Part shown: one piece after another, positions 42,416-49,949 of the stretch
Layout of the letters: every line of letters starts with the position of its first letter
Position numbering within the stretch: position 1 is the stretch's first letter
Assembly (NCBI GenBank): GCA_016927905.1
Contig: JAFGLW010000026.1
Location: 107,586-171,585, forward strand
Length of the DNA stretch: 64,000 bases
DNA from: a candidate division CSSED10-310 bacterium
GTDB taxonomy: Bacteria; CSSED10-310; JAFGJC01
Direction: 5' to 3'
Notes under the pieces: generated by a model
Told to the model about the DNA's origin: nothing
Seen by the model: only the letters and a program-made list of their open reading frames with translations
The model's database searches: none
Program-made: the position numbers and the translations under genes

Positions 42416-44440
42416 CTATTCACAGAGAGTTAAATACGGCCACAAATCCCCGGTGTTGCCGTCGGAATCCGTTGGCTGTAATTGAAAGAAATAGTCTCCC
42501 GGCGGAATTTCCCCGGGATTCAAAGGTAAACGGATACCGAACACACCGTCTCCCGGTTCGAAATCGCCGCTCGCTCCGTCGTCTTTCAGGAATATTCCGG
42601 TCGGGGATCCGCTGTAGAACAGTTCAATCTCGATGACATCCGGATTCCCGGATGTTACCGCCGCCAGATTGAATGTCCCGCCGCTTTGTGAACTGGCGCG
42701 GGACAGCATGTATCCTGCCATGAAAATACCGGTGCCGGATCCGGCCGGAGTATTTGCATGGCGCGCGGCAAGCTGCTCCCAGACGGGAAGCGCCGCCGGG
42801 TTTGTGAAATCAAAGGTTGCGGTTTCACCCCCCACATGAAAATACGGCCAGCTCACGCTGAAATATTCTTTTGCATCCTCCGCCACGATACGGAAAAGCA
42901 GCCGGAAAGTGGATGTATCGGGGCATTCGCCGGCGAAAGGGGGTACCGCGAGTTCAAATCCGTAGATATCGTCACCCGGCCCGAAATCGCCGTGCATCCC
43001 GTCGTCCTGAAGCTCAAATACAGTCTCGCCGGCATACACCACGGAGACATGGGTGATGTCGTCCTCCGGATCTGTAATATATGCCAGGAACGTGATCGTT
43101 CCGCCCCGATCAAGACGGTAATCCGTTGCTCCGAATCCGGCGAGTTGTATCATCGGTTCTACGGTGGGATGCGGAGTCGGTGCTGGCGAGGGAGTGGGAG
43201 ACGGGCCCTGGGTGAATGTCGGCGTTGGTGTATCGGGCGGCGGACGACACGGATTGGCTTGTCCGTCACTGGGTGAATCCGGCTGCCAGTCGGCGCTGGA
43301 ATTGGTATCGTGACCGTTTGGACATAAATTGAGCGACATTCCCTCCGGGGCGGACCCGGCAAAATCCCCCGCCGTCCAGATCCCCGCACTCACAGCCGCG
43401 CTTTCCCAGCTCTGACCACCGGCTCCGTACTCCATGTAATCAACAATGGTGTCGACACCATGGGTATCGGAGTCGAACAGGACAACGAAACCCGAGGTGT
43501 TGCCCATGTTGGCATCGGGACCGGTGAACAGGTCCGTCTCCGTATCGGTGCCGCTGGTATTCACATGAACGATGACATTAGCTCCGGAATTCAGAACGAA
43601 TGGCGGAAAAGTGTAATAACCGGAATCATCCGGTTTCAGATCATATCCGGTGAGATCTGCCGGGGTATCACCGGAGTTGTGTAGTTCGATGAATTCCAGT
43701 CCCGTATCGGCACCCTCCGGGTCGGAAAACACTTCATTGATCATGATTCCCATCCGGGGTGTGGGCTGTCCCGTCGGGGTCGATGTGGGGGTTCCCGGAT
43801 CGGTTGTGGGGGACGGGCTGGGAAACGGGGGGTTTGTCGGGGAGGGAGTGGGCAGGCAGTTTTCGGCAAGAAAAGACGGAAAACAGGCGCACCAGTCAGA
43901 CGACCGGTCCGTGTCCTGTCCATCCGGATATAAATTCAGCGAATCACCCTCATCGACATCCGGCGCAAAATCGCCCCCGGTCCAGATACCCGCCGATACG
44001 GCAGCGCTTTCCCATTGCTGACCGCCGTCTCCATACTGGACGAAATCGACGATGTTGTGCTGGGTGTGCGCTCCCGAAAAAAGAGCCAGGCTGTTGTGCG
44101 TGTTGCCCATGTTTTCCAGGGAACCCGTGTATAACTCCGTATCCGTGTTCGTTCCATCCAGATTGTTGTGCACGATCACCCGCGCACCGGGCGGTAAAAC
44201 AAATACCGGAAACATGAAATAATTGGAATCGGCCAGTTTCAATTCGTAACCGGTCAGATCCGCCTCGGTATCGGATGCGTTGAGAATCTCGACGAACTCG
44301 AGCCCGGTATCCGGTCCCAAAGGATCATAAAAAACCTCATTGATGACCGGTTGCCGGGCCAAGGTTGCTGGTTGGTGAGAAATCCACACGATGCCAATAT
44401 ATAGAAAACAAAATGATCTTAAACCACAATATATTGTCAT
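42416..44440 (-). CDS. Exported protein with two lamin-tail domains and repeat modules
   Basis: About 674 residues. An N-terminal signal (SFCFLYIGIVWISHQPATLA) precedes lamin-tail domain 1 (PVINEVFYDPLGPDTGLEFV), a Pro/Thr/Ser linker, lamin-tail domain 2 (IMINEVFSDPEGADTGLEFI) and a second linker. Then come two copies of an about 100-residue module: IQLAGFG to WPYFHV, and IFMAGYM to WPYLTL at the C-terminus. The lamin-tail pair is a recent duplication: both contain WESAAVSAGIW. The same end module closes the LVIVD protein at 18-20 kb. Start ATG 44440 has GGAGGTCCATTCA. Expected on the surface or secreted; its function is unknown. Confidence 0.88.
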   Translation of the reverse strand: MTIYCGLRSFCFLYIGIVWISHQPATLARQPVINEVFYDPLGPDTGLEFVEILNASDTEADLTGYELKLADSNYFMFPVFVLPPGARVIVHNNLDGTNTDTELYTGSLENMGNTHNSLALFSGAHTQHNIVDFVQYGDGGQQWESAAVSAGIWTGGDFAPDVDEGDSLNLYPDGQDTDRSSDWCACFPSFLAENCLPTPSPTNPPFPSPSPTTDPGTPTSTPTGQPTPRMGIMINEVFSDPEGADTGLEFIELHNSGDTPADLTGYDLKPDDSGYYTFPPFVLNSGANVIVHVNTSGTDTETDLFTGPDANMGNTSGFVVLFDSDTHGVDTIVDYMEYGAGGQSWESAAVSAGIWTAGDFAGSAPEGMSLNLCPNGHDTNSSADWQPDSPSDGQANPCRPPPDTPTPTFTQGPSPTPSPAPTPHPTVEPMIQLAGFGATDYRLDRGGTITFLAYITDPEDDITHVSVVYAGETVFELQDDGMHGDFGPGDDIYGFELAVPPFAGECPDTSTFRLLFRIVAEDAKEYFSVSWPYFHVGGETATFDFTNPAALPVWEQLAARHANTPAGSGTGIFMAGYMLSRASSQSGGTFNLAAVTSGNPDVIEIELFYSGSPTGIFLKDDGASGDFEPGDGVFGIRLPLNPGEIPPGDYFFQLQPTDSDGNTGDLWPYLTLCE

Positions 44441-44567
44441 TGAATGGACCTCCACCAGAGAACGCGGGCGATCAGCCGTTCCCGATACCGTTCGCCTGAT
44501 CCTCCGATCTCATTCAGGTCAGCTTCTAACATGAGGTGACTGCCATGTCAATCCGAGCAGAGAATTC

Positions 44568-44596
44568 TTGACCTTGTGTTTTCTTTTGCTTATAAT
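44568..44596 (+). promoter_or_regulatory. Sigma70-type promoter upstream of the MglA-like gene
   Basis: TTGACC (44568-44573), a 17-base spacer, and a perfect TATAAT (44591-44596) form the best consensus promoter I saw in the window. It lies about 80 bases before the MglA-like start, leaving a substantial leader. Confidence 0.65.
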
Positions 44597-44677
44597 CCAG
44601 CCTATGTTTTGGGTATATGAGTTTCTTCCGGGGAAGTTTCCATTCAACATTTGTCCAGACGGGAGATCGCAGACATA

Positions 44678-45829
44678 ATGGTCTTTTTCAATTATGCTTC
44701 AATGGAAATGTCCGCAAAGATAGTATATTACGGGCCTGGACTATGCGGTAAAACGACTAACCTCAAATGGATATTCGATCAGATACCCAGAGACCGTCGG
44801 GGTGAGATGGTTTCGCTGGCGACCGAAACCGACCGTACGTTGTTTTTCGATCTCCTGCCGCTGAAACTCGGCAAAGTGGGTGATTTCACGACCCGGATAC
44901 AGTTGTATACGGTTCCCGGACAGGTTTTTTACAATTCCACCCGCAAGTTGGTGCTAAAGGGCGTCGACGGCATTGTGTTTGTCGCCGATTCGCAGGAACC
45001 GATGCTGGATGCCAACATCGAGAGTCTTGAGAATCTGCAGGAAAACCTGGCCGAACAGAAGAACAATCTTCGCAAGATCCCATGGGTTATTCAATTCAAC
45101 AAACGGGATCTTCCGGGTATCATCCCCGTGAAAACCCTGAATCGGCACCTGAATTTCATGGATGTGCCGTATTTTGAATCGATTGCGACGGTTGGCGAGG
45201 GCGTGATGGAAACTCTGATCGGCATTTCCAAATTGACCTTGCGACACCTGCGCAAAAAAGCCGGTCAAGATGTGCCGGAAGATTCGGATGAATTGCTGTT
45301 GTTCGAAAAGGAACTCACAAAAGCGCTGGGTGGACCGAAAAAAACGGCCGTTCCGGTTCAACCGGTTGCAGCGGAAGAAAGAAAACGAAAAGAACCGGTA
45401 TCGAAATCGGATGAAACACCGACTTCGGTTCCTGAAACGGTGAAAAAACGGCCTTCAAAGGTGAAGGCGGAACCGAAGCAGGAGGAGAAACCGGAGATCG
45501 GGAAAGAAGAAATACCGGAACCGGTGCCGGCCGTTGCGGCGGTTCCGGATGTAACCGTCACCACGGCCGCCGCTCAGGTCACGATTCCCCCGGGGTCACT
45601 GAGTGCTGAAGGAATGGTCATCGACAAAGATGTCACGCATAAAATCAAAATACCGATCAAAATCAGCAAGGATGAATCTGTTTCGCATATCAATCTGAAT
45701 CTCAAGCTGGAAGTGGAATGCATGCTGATTTCGGAAATTTCCCACCGAACTGAAACGAAGGCGGAGAGACTGGCGGCCAAAGCCCTCGAGGAATTTCTGC
45801 TGGGGAAATCCAAGAAGAAGAAATCCTAG
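44678..45829 (+). CDS. mglA: MglA-like small GTPase with extra C-terminal domain
   Basis: Residues 1 to about 200 match MglA, the Ras-like bacterial polarity GTPase: Walker A GPGLCGKTT (19-27), LATETDRTLFFDLLPL, YTVPGQVFYNSTRK (G3 with the MglA-type PGQ), and NKRDLPG (G4). Typical MglA ends near 195 residues, but this one continues for about 185. That extension is a Lys/Glu/Pro/Val-rich linker followed by a compact segment (AEGMVIDKDVTHKIKIPIKI, CMLISEISHRTETKAERLAA) and a Lys-rich tail. The start is ATG 44678, matching the family N-terminus. In known cases MglA switches cell-pole identity with a roadblock-domain partner, MglB; none is seen nearby. Confidence 0.9.
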   Translation: MVFFNYASMEMSAKIVYYGPGLCGKTTNLKWIFDQIPRDRRGEMVSLATETDRTLFFDLLPLKLGKVGDFTTRIQLYTVPGQVFYNSTRKLVLKGVDGIVFVADSQEPMLDANIESLENLQENLAEQKNNLRKIPWVIQFNKRDLPGIIPVKTLNRHLNFMDVPYFESIATVGEGVMETLIGISKLTLRHLRKKAGQDVPEDSDELLLFEKELTKALGGPKKTAVPVQPVAAEERKRKEPVSKSDETPTSVPETVKKRPSKVKAEPKQEEKPEIGKEEIPEPVPAVAAVPDVTVTTAAAQVTIPPGSLSAEGMVIDKDVTHKIKIPIKISKDESVSHINLNLKLEVECMLISEISHRTETKAERLAAKALEEFLLGKSKKKKS

Positions 45830-45837
45830 AGTATGCA

Positions 45838-46239
45838 ATGAATCAGCGACGTTTTTTGTTTGTTCTTGTCATCGCAGCAATGCTGGATTTCGCCGCAGTG
45901 ACTCGGCCGGCTGCTGCGTCCATCTATAAATGGCGCGACGACAACCGCATCATGCATATCACCAATGTCAAACCGGAATGGTGGACGGAGGATATGGATC
46001 AGATGGATTTCGAGGACATCCACCCGCCATCCGGATTTGGTGCCTATCCCCTGCGTTTTATCGGAGACAAGGAAAACAAGAAAGTTCATGATCCATCTTG
46101 CGATCAGATCTATACTCCCGATAACAAAATGGCCATTCCCGACCAGAAAGTGATCTGGTTTGAATCTCTGGGAGAGGCCGTGAAAATGGGTTACCGGCAG
46201 TGCGATCATTGCAGGCCGGGCCAGAGACGGAACGAGTGA
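45838..46239 (+). CDS. Exported protein with DUF4124-like and Ada-type Cys motif
   Basis: About 133 residues. A signal peptide (FLFVLVIAAMLDFAAVTRPA) leads to a short DUF4124-like segment (SIYKWRDDNRIMHITNV). A C-terminal motif of the Ada metal-binding style follows: KKVHDPSCDQIY, then IWFESLGEAVKMGYRQCDHC, with Cys spacing able to hold one metal ion. It is probably periplasmic and metal- or nucleic-acid-related, but unassigned. It starts nine bases after the MglA gene stop without a strong ribosome site, and the two may be co-transcribed. Confidence 0.78.
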   Translation: MNQRRFLFVLVIAAMLDFAAVTRPAAASIYKWRDDNRIMHITNVKPEWWTEDMDQMDFEDIHPPSGFGAYPLRFIGDKENKKVHDPSCDQIYTPDNKMAIPDQKVIWFESLGEAVKMGYRQCDHCRPGQRRNE

Positions 46240-46256
46240 AAACGGAAGGAACGGAC

Positions 46257-46502
46257 ATGGTCGAACAGTCACACGGTTCATTCCTGAAGGGGTTGGGAAT
46301 TCTCCTGGCGATCCTTATCGGAATCGCGCTGGTTGTTTACGTCGGGATACCGGTATTGAAGTTCGGGCTGGCTTTCATCTGGGTAGTATCCGGTGTGATA
46401 GCGTTCCTTCTGAAGCTGATAATTTTCATCGTTTTCTGCGTGGCTGTTATTCTAAGTTTGATCATGCTGATTTCCTGGTTGATCCGCGAATTTACCGATT
46501 AG
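46257..46502 (+). CDS. Small two-span membrane protein (81 aa)
   Basis: ATG 46257 has GGAAGGAACGGAC upstream. The product is short and very hydrophobic. One long hydrophobic stretch (LGILLAILIGIALVVYVGIP) and a second (WVVSGVIAFLLKLIIFIVFC, running on through CVAVILSLIMLISW) give two or three spans with little loop. There is no family signature. It follows the Ada-motif gene by 17 bases and its tail overlaps the HEAT gene's stop on the other strand by 11 bases. Envelope accessory role by context only. Confidence 0.65.
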   Translation: MVEQSHGSFLKGLGILLAILIGIALVVYVGIPVLKFGLAFIWVVSGVIAFLLKLIIFIVFCVAVILSLIMLISWLIREFTD

Positions 46503-47574
46503 AATCACTCCCGGTCTTTGCATTCAAATCCAGTTTCAGCCCGGCGAGTGATTGCCGGACCGCCGATCTCACTTCGTCCGGTTGGGATTCCATGTCCGAC
46601 GATAGAGCAATCAGACTTTCCCAAAGCCGTATCTTGCCCAGGGATTGAGCTGAGGCAATGCGGACCGTAACGTCCGGATCGGTCTTCAGAGCCGTTGCCA
46701 GAACATTCACGGTTTCCTGTGACGGCATGGATCCCATCGCTTCAGCCACATATCGGCGAACCTCGCTTTTTGGGTGTTCGATAAATCGTTTCATCATCTG
46801 GATGTTGGCAGGGGGACTGAAGACCGCCAGGGCATCAATATAGGTTCGGATCCGTTCGGAAGAACCGCTCGATTCGATCAGGCGGATCAGCCGGTCAGCC
46901 GCCGGTTTTCCCATAGCCGCCAGAGCTCCGCAAACGGCTGGTTTGGGACTCGAATCATCATTAAGGATTTCGATCAGATATTCGAGAGATTCCTCGCCGC
47001 CGAGCATGCCGAGAGCCCGGATCTGACCATGGGTCGGACCACCGGTATCAACCGCTGAAATGATCGCACCGACTGCACGTCGATTTTGAGCCTTGACCAG
47101 AATCCAGAGTGCCGTTTCCTGAACTTCCGGGGCAGGATCGGACAGACAGGATATAATGACCGGCAGGATCGCTTCGATTTTGCGAACAGATAAAAGACGC
47201 AGGGACAGGCTGCGTATCAGCGGGGACGGATCGTGCAGCGATCGATCGACCAGCAGGCTGGTCATCCCAGGAGAAAGATCCCGGGCCACACTTGACAAGG
47301 CCCGGTAACGGGTGAATTGCGATGGGCTGGCCAGTGCCGGATTCAATGCTCCGCGTTTGGCCAGGTATCCAAGCTTATTTCGGGAGAAATCGGTATCATC
47401 GGGTTGTTTTGAACCGGAATCCATTCCGGTCGGAACAGTCCGAGTCAGATACGCCGGTGAATCATCGGTCGGAACGAATGAAAGCCAGACGACCGCGGAC
47501 ACCATGGCAGCCGCCAGAACAATTCCGAGGAATAACCGTCCCGGCTGGATCGGTCTTGTCTTCCGGTGCATCAT
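46492..47574 (-). CDS. Membrane-anchored HEAT-repeat protein
   Basis: About 360 residues. A single N-terminal span (GRLFLGIVLAAAMVSAVVWL) is followed by a solenoid of about eight HEAT/Armadillo-like repeats (LHDPSPLIRSLSLRLLSV, LSDPAPEVQETALWILVKA, LKTDPDVTVRIASAQSLGKI). It is likely a periplasmic or cytosolic scaffold fixed to the inner membrane. The start is uncertain; ATG 47574 fits an AGGA site, and ATG 47583 and 47571 are near alternatives. Upstream codons to 47778 overlap the promoter and start of the opposite-strand HD-GYP gene and are unlikely to be used. Confidence 0.8.
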   Translation of the reverse strand: MMHRKTRPIQPGRLFLGIVLAAAMVSAVVWLSFVPTDDSPAYLTRTVPTGMDSGSKQPDDTDFSRNKLGYLAKRGALNPALASPSQFTRYRALSSVARDLSPGMTSLLVDRSLHDPSPLIRSLSLRLLSVRKIEAILPVIISCLSDPAPEVQETALWILVKAQNRRAVGAIISAVDTGGPTHGQIRALGMLGGEESLEYLIEILNDDSSPKPAVCGALAAMGKPAADRLIRLIESSGSSERIRTYIDALAVFSPPANIQMMKRFIEHPKSEVRRYVAEAMGSMPSQETVNVLATALKTDPDVTVRIASAQSLGKIRLWESLIALSSDMESQPDEVRSAVRQSLAGLKLDLNAKTGSDSNR

Positions 47575-47627
47575 CGCCGACATCCTATCGGGATTGGCAT
47601 CAAAAGTCAGGTTTCTTTGCCATATTG

Positions 47628-47656
47628 TTGACAGATTTATCAAGGTGAATGAAAAT
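47628..47656 (+). promoter_or_regulatory. Candidate promoter for the HD-GYP gene
   Basis: A perfect TTGACA (47628-47633) is followed after 17 bases by GAAAAT (47651-47656), ending 20 bases before the TTG start at 47677. The -10 is imperfect. Confidence 0.4.
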
Positions 47657-47676
47657 ACGGTTTGGGGAGGCGTTTC

Positions 47677-49170
47677 TTGGGGAACACGGGAAAGCTGGTT
47701 AAAGACGGGTCGCGTAAAGTGCTGGTTGTGGATGATGACAGCGGTACTCGACAGGTTCTCACCAAATTGCTGGCACATTACGATTTTCAGGTTGAATCCG
47801 CATTGAACGGACAGGATGCGGTCAAGGTTTTATCCGGAGATCACTTCGATCTGCTGATCATCGATGTCATGATGTCGGATGGAGACGGCATCGAGTTGAT
47901 GGAGAGAATGCGGTTGCTGTTTCCAGAGGTGATCGTGGTCGCCATTTCCGCAAGTAATGACATTGATGCCGCAATTCAGGCAATCCGCCAGGGGGCTTCC
48001 GGATTTTTGCTGAAACCGTTTCGATCGGAGGAGGTTGAATTGACCATCCGGACCGCTCTGGAAAACAGAAAACTGCAGGAAAAGCGGGAGCGGATGCGTA
48101 TCATGACCAATCTGGTTGAAGCCGGCAAGGAAGTGGCATCTTCTCTCGACCGGAACACCCTCTCCAGGAAACTTGTGGATTCCGCCTACCAGATTACCGA
48201 TGCGGATACGGCATCGCTGATGCTTTTGAATCCCGAGCGAAACGCGCTCGTCGTCGCCTATGAAATCGGATTGAACCGGGAATACGGCCCCGGATTTCAT
48301 GTCGGGCTGGATGACGGAATCTCGGGATGGGCATTGAAAAGGTGCTTCTGCCTGAACATGTCCCGGAAAGAAATATTTACTCCCGAACTGAACCGCATGA
48401 TGCACCGGAATGATAAAATTGAATCCAGTATCTGCATGCCGATTTTATCCGAAGGGAATCCGATGGGCGTTTTGAATGTCAATCGGCTGGTCGATTCAGG
48501 GAAAGAGCTGTTCGAGAGCAGCGATGTGGATTTTCTGTCTCTGCTTTCCAGTCATGCGGCGGTATGCATCCGGAACAGCGACCTGTTCAATCAGGTTCAG
48601 GATCTTTACGTTGGAAGCATTCAAGCGCTTTCCCTGGCACTTCAGGCCAAAGATACCTATACGGGCGGGCATTCCGAGCGGGTGGCTTATTTTTCCATGC
48701 TGATCGCCGACCGGCTGGGCATGAACATGACCGACAAAAGATCCCTGTGGACCGCGGCAATTCTGCACGATCTGGGTAAGATCGGCACTCCGGAAGGCAT
48801 CCTCAACAAGGCGTCCGATCTGGATCACAGCGAACTGGAAATCGTCCGGAACCATCCGGTTATCGGTGCGGACATTATCCGATCCGTACCCCTTCTCAAG
48901 CATATCGCACCGATCGTTCTGCATCACCATGAATGGTATGACGGAAACGGATACCCGGACGGTTTGTCCAGAGATCAGATACCGCTGGGCTCCCGGATTC
49001 TGTCGATAGCCGATGCCATCGAAGCCATGACCTCGGACCGGCCCTACCGGCAGAACTGCTCGAGTGATAAAATTGTTCAGGAATTGCTTGCCGGTCGGGG
49101 AACTCAATTCGATCCGGGCATTGTCGATCAGGTGTTGTATCTGATAGAAGAACGCAAAATTGTCCTGTAA
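47677..49170 (+). CDS. Response regulator with GAF and HD-GYP domains
   Basis: About 497 residues in three parts. The receiver domain (about 13-125) has the acidic patch VVDDDS (18-22), phospho-acceptor Asp63 in LLIIDVMM, and the Lys in LLKPF. A GAF domain (about 135-305) follows, then an HD-GYP phosphodiesterase (about 310-490) with HSERVAYFS, AAILHDLGKIGTPEGIL and HHHEWYDGNGYPDG; all metal ligands are present. It should degrade c-di-GMP when activated. The start is TTG 47677, set by GGGGAGGCGTTTC; TTG 47662 lies before that site. A strong hairpin follows the stop. No histidine kinase is adjacent, so its partner is elsewhere. Confidence 0.92.
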   Translation: MGNTGKLVKDGSRKVLVVDDDSGTRQVLTKLLAHYDFQVESALNGQDAVKVLSGDHFDLLIIDVMMSDGDGIELMERMRLLFPEVIVVAISASNDIDAAIQAIRQGASGFLLKPFRSEEVELTIRTALENRKLQEKRERMRIMTNLVEAGKEVASSLDRNTLSRKLVDSAYQITDADTASLMLLNPERNALVVAYEIGLNREYGPGFHVGLDDGISGWALKRCFCLNMSRKEIFTPELNRMMHRNDKIESSICMPILSEGNPMGVLNVNRLVDSGKELFESSDVDFLSLLSSHAAVCIRNSDLFNQVQDLYVGSIQALSLALQAKDTYTGGHSERVAYFSMLIADRLGMNMTDKRSLWTAAILHDLGKIGTPEGILNKASDLDHSELEIVRNHPVIGADIIRSVPLLKHIAPIVLHHHEWYDGNGYPDGLSRDQIPLGSRILSIADAIEAMTSDRPYRQNCSSDKIVQELLAGRGTQFDPGIVDQVLYLIEERKIVL

Positions 49171-49176
49171 AAAAAT

Positions 49177-49210
49177 AAACGGCTTTCACCCGTGCGGATG
49201 AAAGCCGTTT
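49177..49210 (-). terminator. Bidirectional rho-independent terminator
   Basis: A perfect 12-base stem pairs 49177-49188 (AAACGGCTTTCA) with 49199-49210 around a 10-base loop. Read on the minus strand it is followed by ATTTTTT, so it ends the Spy-like gene. Read on the plus strand it follows the HD-GYP stop with a short TTT. This is the clearest intrinsic terminator in the window. Confidence 0.85.
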
Positions 49211-49230
49211 CTGCAAGGATTTAACAGGGA

Positions 49231-49779
49231 TCAATCCTGATCCCAGGGGGGATTTTCACCCCGGCGTCCATGCCGGGCTCCATCCCGCCGGGATTTCATC
49301 TTTTCTCTCCGGTCATCACGACGATCAGCCGCCATGACATTGAGTTTATCCTTCTGCTCACCGGTCAACAGATTGTCCAGGGAGAAGCTGATCGAGATCT
49401 GTTCCTTGAGGATATTCGTCCTGAGTTCTTCGATTGAGTCGGCAAGGCTCAGACATTGTTTCTGGGCCGCTGTCCCGCCCGTATTCATCAGGTCCTGCAA
49501 ATCCCCCATCTGCAATTTGAGCTGGCTCCGCAGCGGTTCCATGACATGACGGTGATCCCGTCTGATTTTGGAAAGAGACGCCATCTGATCCTCAGACAAC
49601 CCGATTTCACCGGCAATCATCTCCACATGGTCCCATGGAGCCTGGATCAGTGGCGCGTACATACCGAGATGGTGAATGCCTTCACCACGAGGGCCCTGGA
49701 AATTCCGCGCATCCGCCACGGCGGCAAATCCGATTATCAATCCCGCTGCCATCACTGCCATCATTTTTTTTCTCATCAT
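49231..49779 (-). CDS. Spy/CpxP-family periplasmic protein
   Basis: About 182 residues. The signal peptide (MAVMAAGLIIGFAAVADA) is followed by an all-helical domain with LTXXQ-like motifs: LSEDQMASLSKIRRDHRH, with LLTGEQKDKLNVMAADRRDD near the end. Spy/CpxP proteins are periplasmic ATP-independent chaperones or envelope-stress and metal sensors. The C-terminus is basic and Gly/Arg-rich (KSRRDGARHGRRGENPPWDQ). Start ATG 49779 (tandem ATG) has AGGAGGAACAAA. The gene ends at the bidirectional terminator and is divergent from the subtilase gene, which could share regulation. Confidence 0.85.
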   Translation of the reverse strand: MMRKKMMAVMAAGLIIGFAAVADARNFQGPRGEGIHHLGMYAPLIQAPWDHVEMIAGEIGLSEDQMASLSKIRRDHRHVMEPLRSQLKLQMGDLQDLMNTGGTAAQKQCLSLADSIEELRTNILKEQISISFSLDNLLTGEQKDKLNVMAADRRDDRREKMKSRRDGARHGRRGENPPWDQD

Positions 49780-49891
49780 TTTGTTCCTCCTGTTTCTGTG
49801 GGGATCCCTGCGAATCCTTTTTCAATTCTAAGATTCGGGAATCGGTGCAAAGGTTTAATCGGAATTCATTTCGATCCTTCCGCATCGCGGG

Positions 49892-49920
49892 TTGCTTCAT
49901 CCGGCAGAATTGAGTAAAAT
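49892..49920 (+). promoter_or_regulatory. Candidate promoter for the subtilase gene
   Basis: TTGCTT (49892-49897) and TAAAAT (49915-49920) are 17 bases apart and about 30 bases before the ATG cluster at 49947/49950. Confidence 0.4.
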
Positions 49921-49949
49921 ACAAAAAGAATGATTTGGAGGTGAGAATG

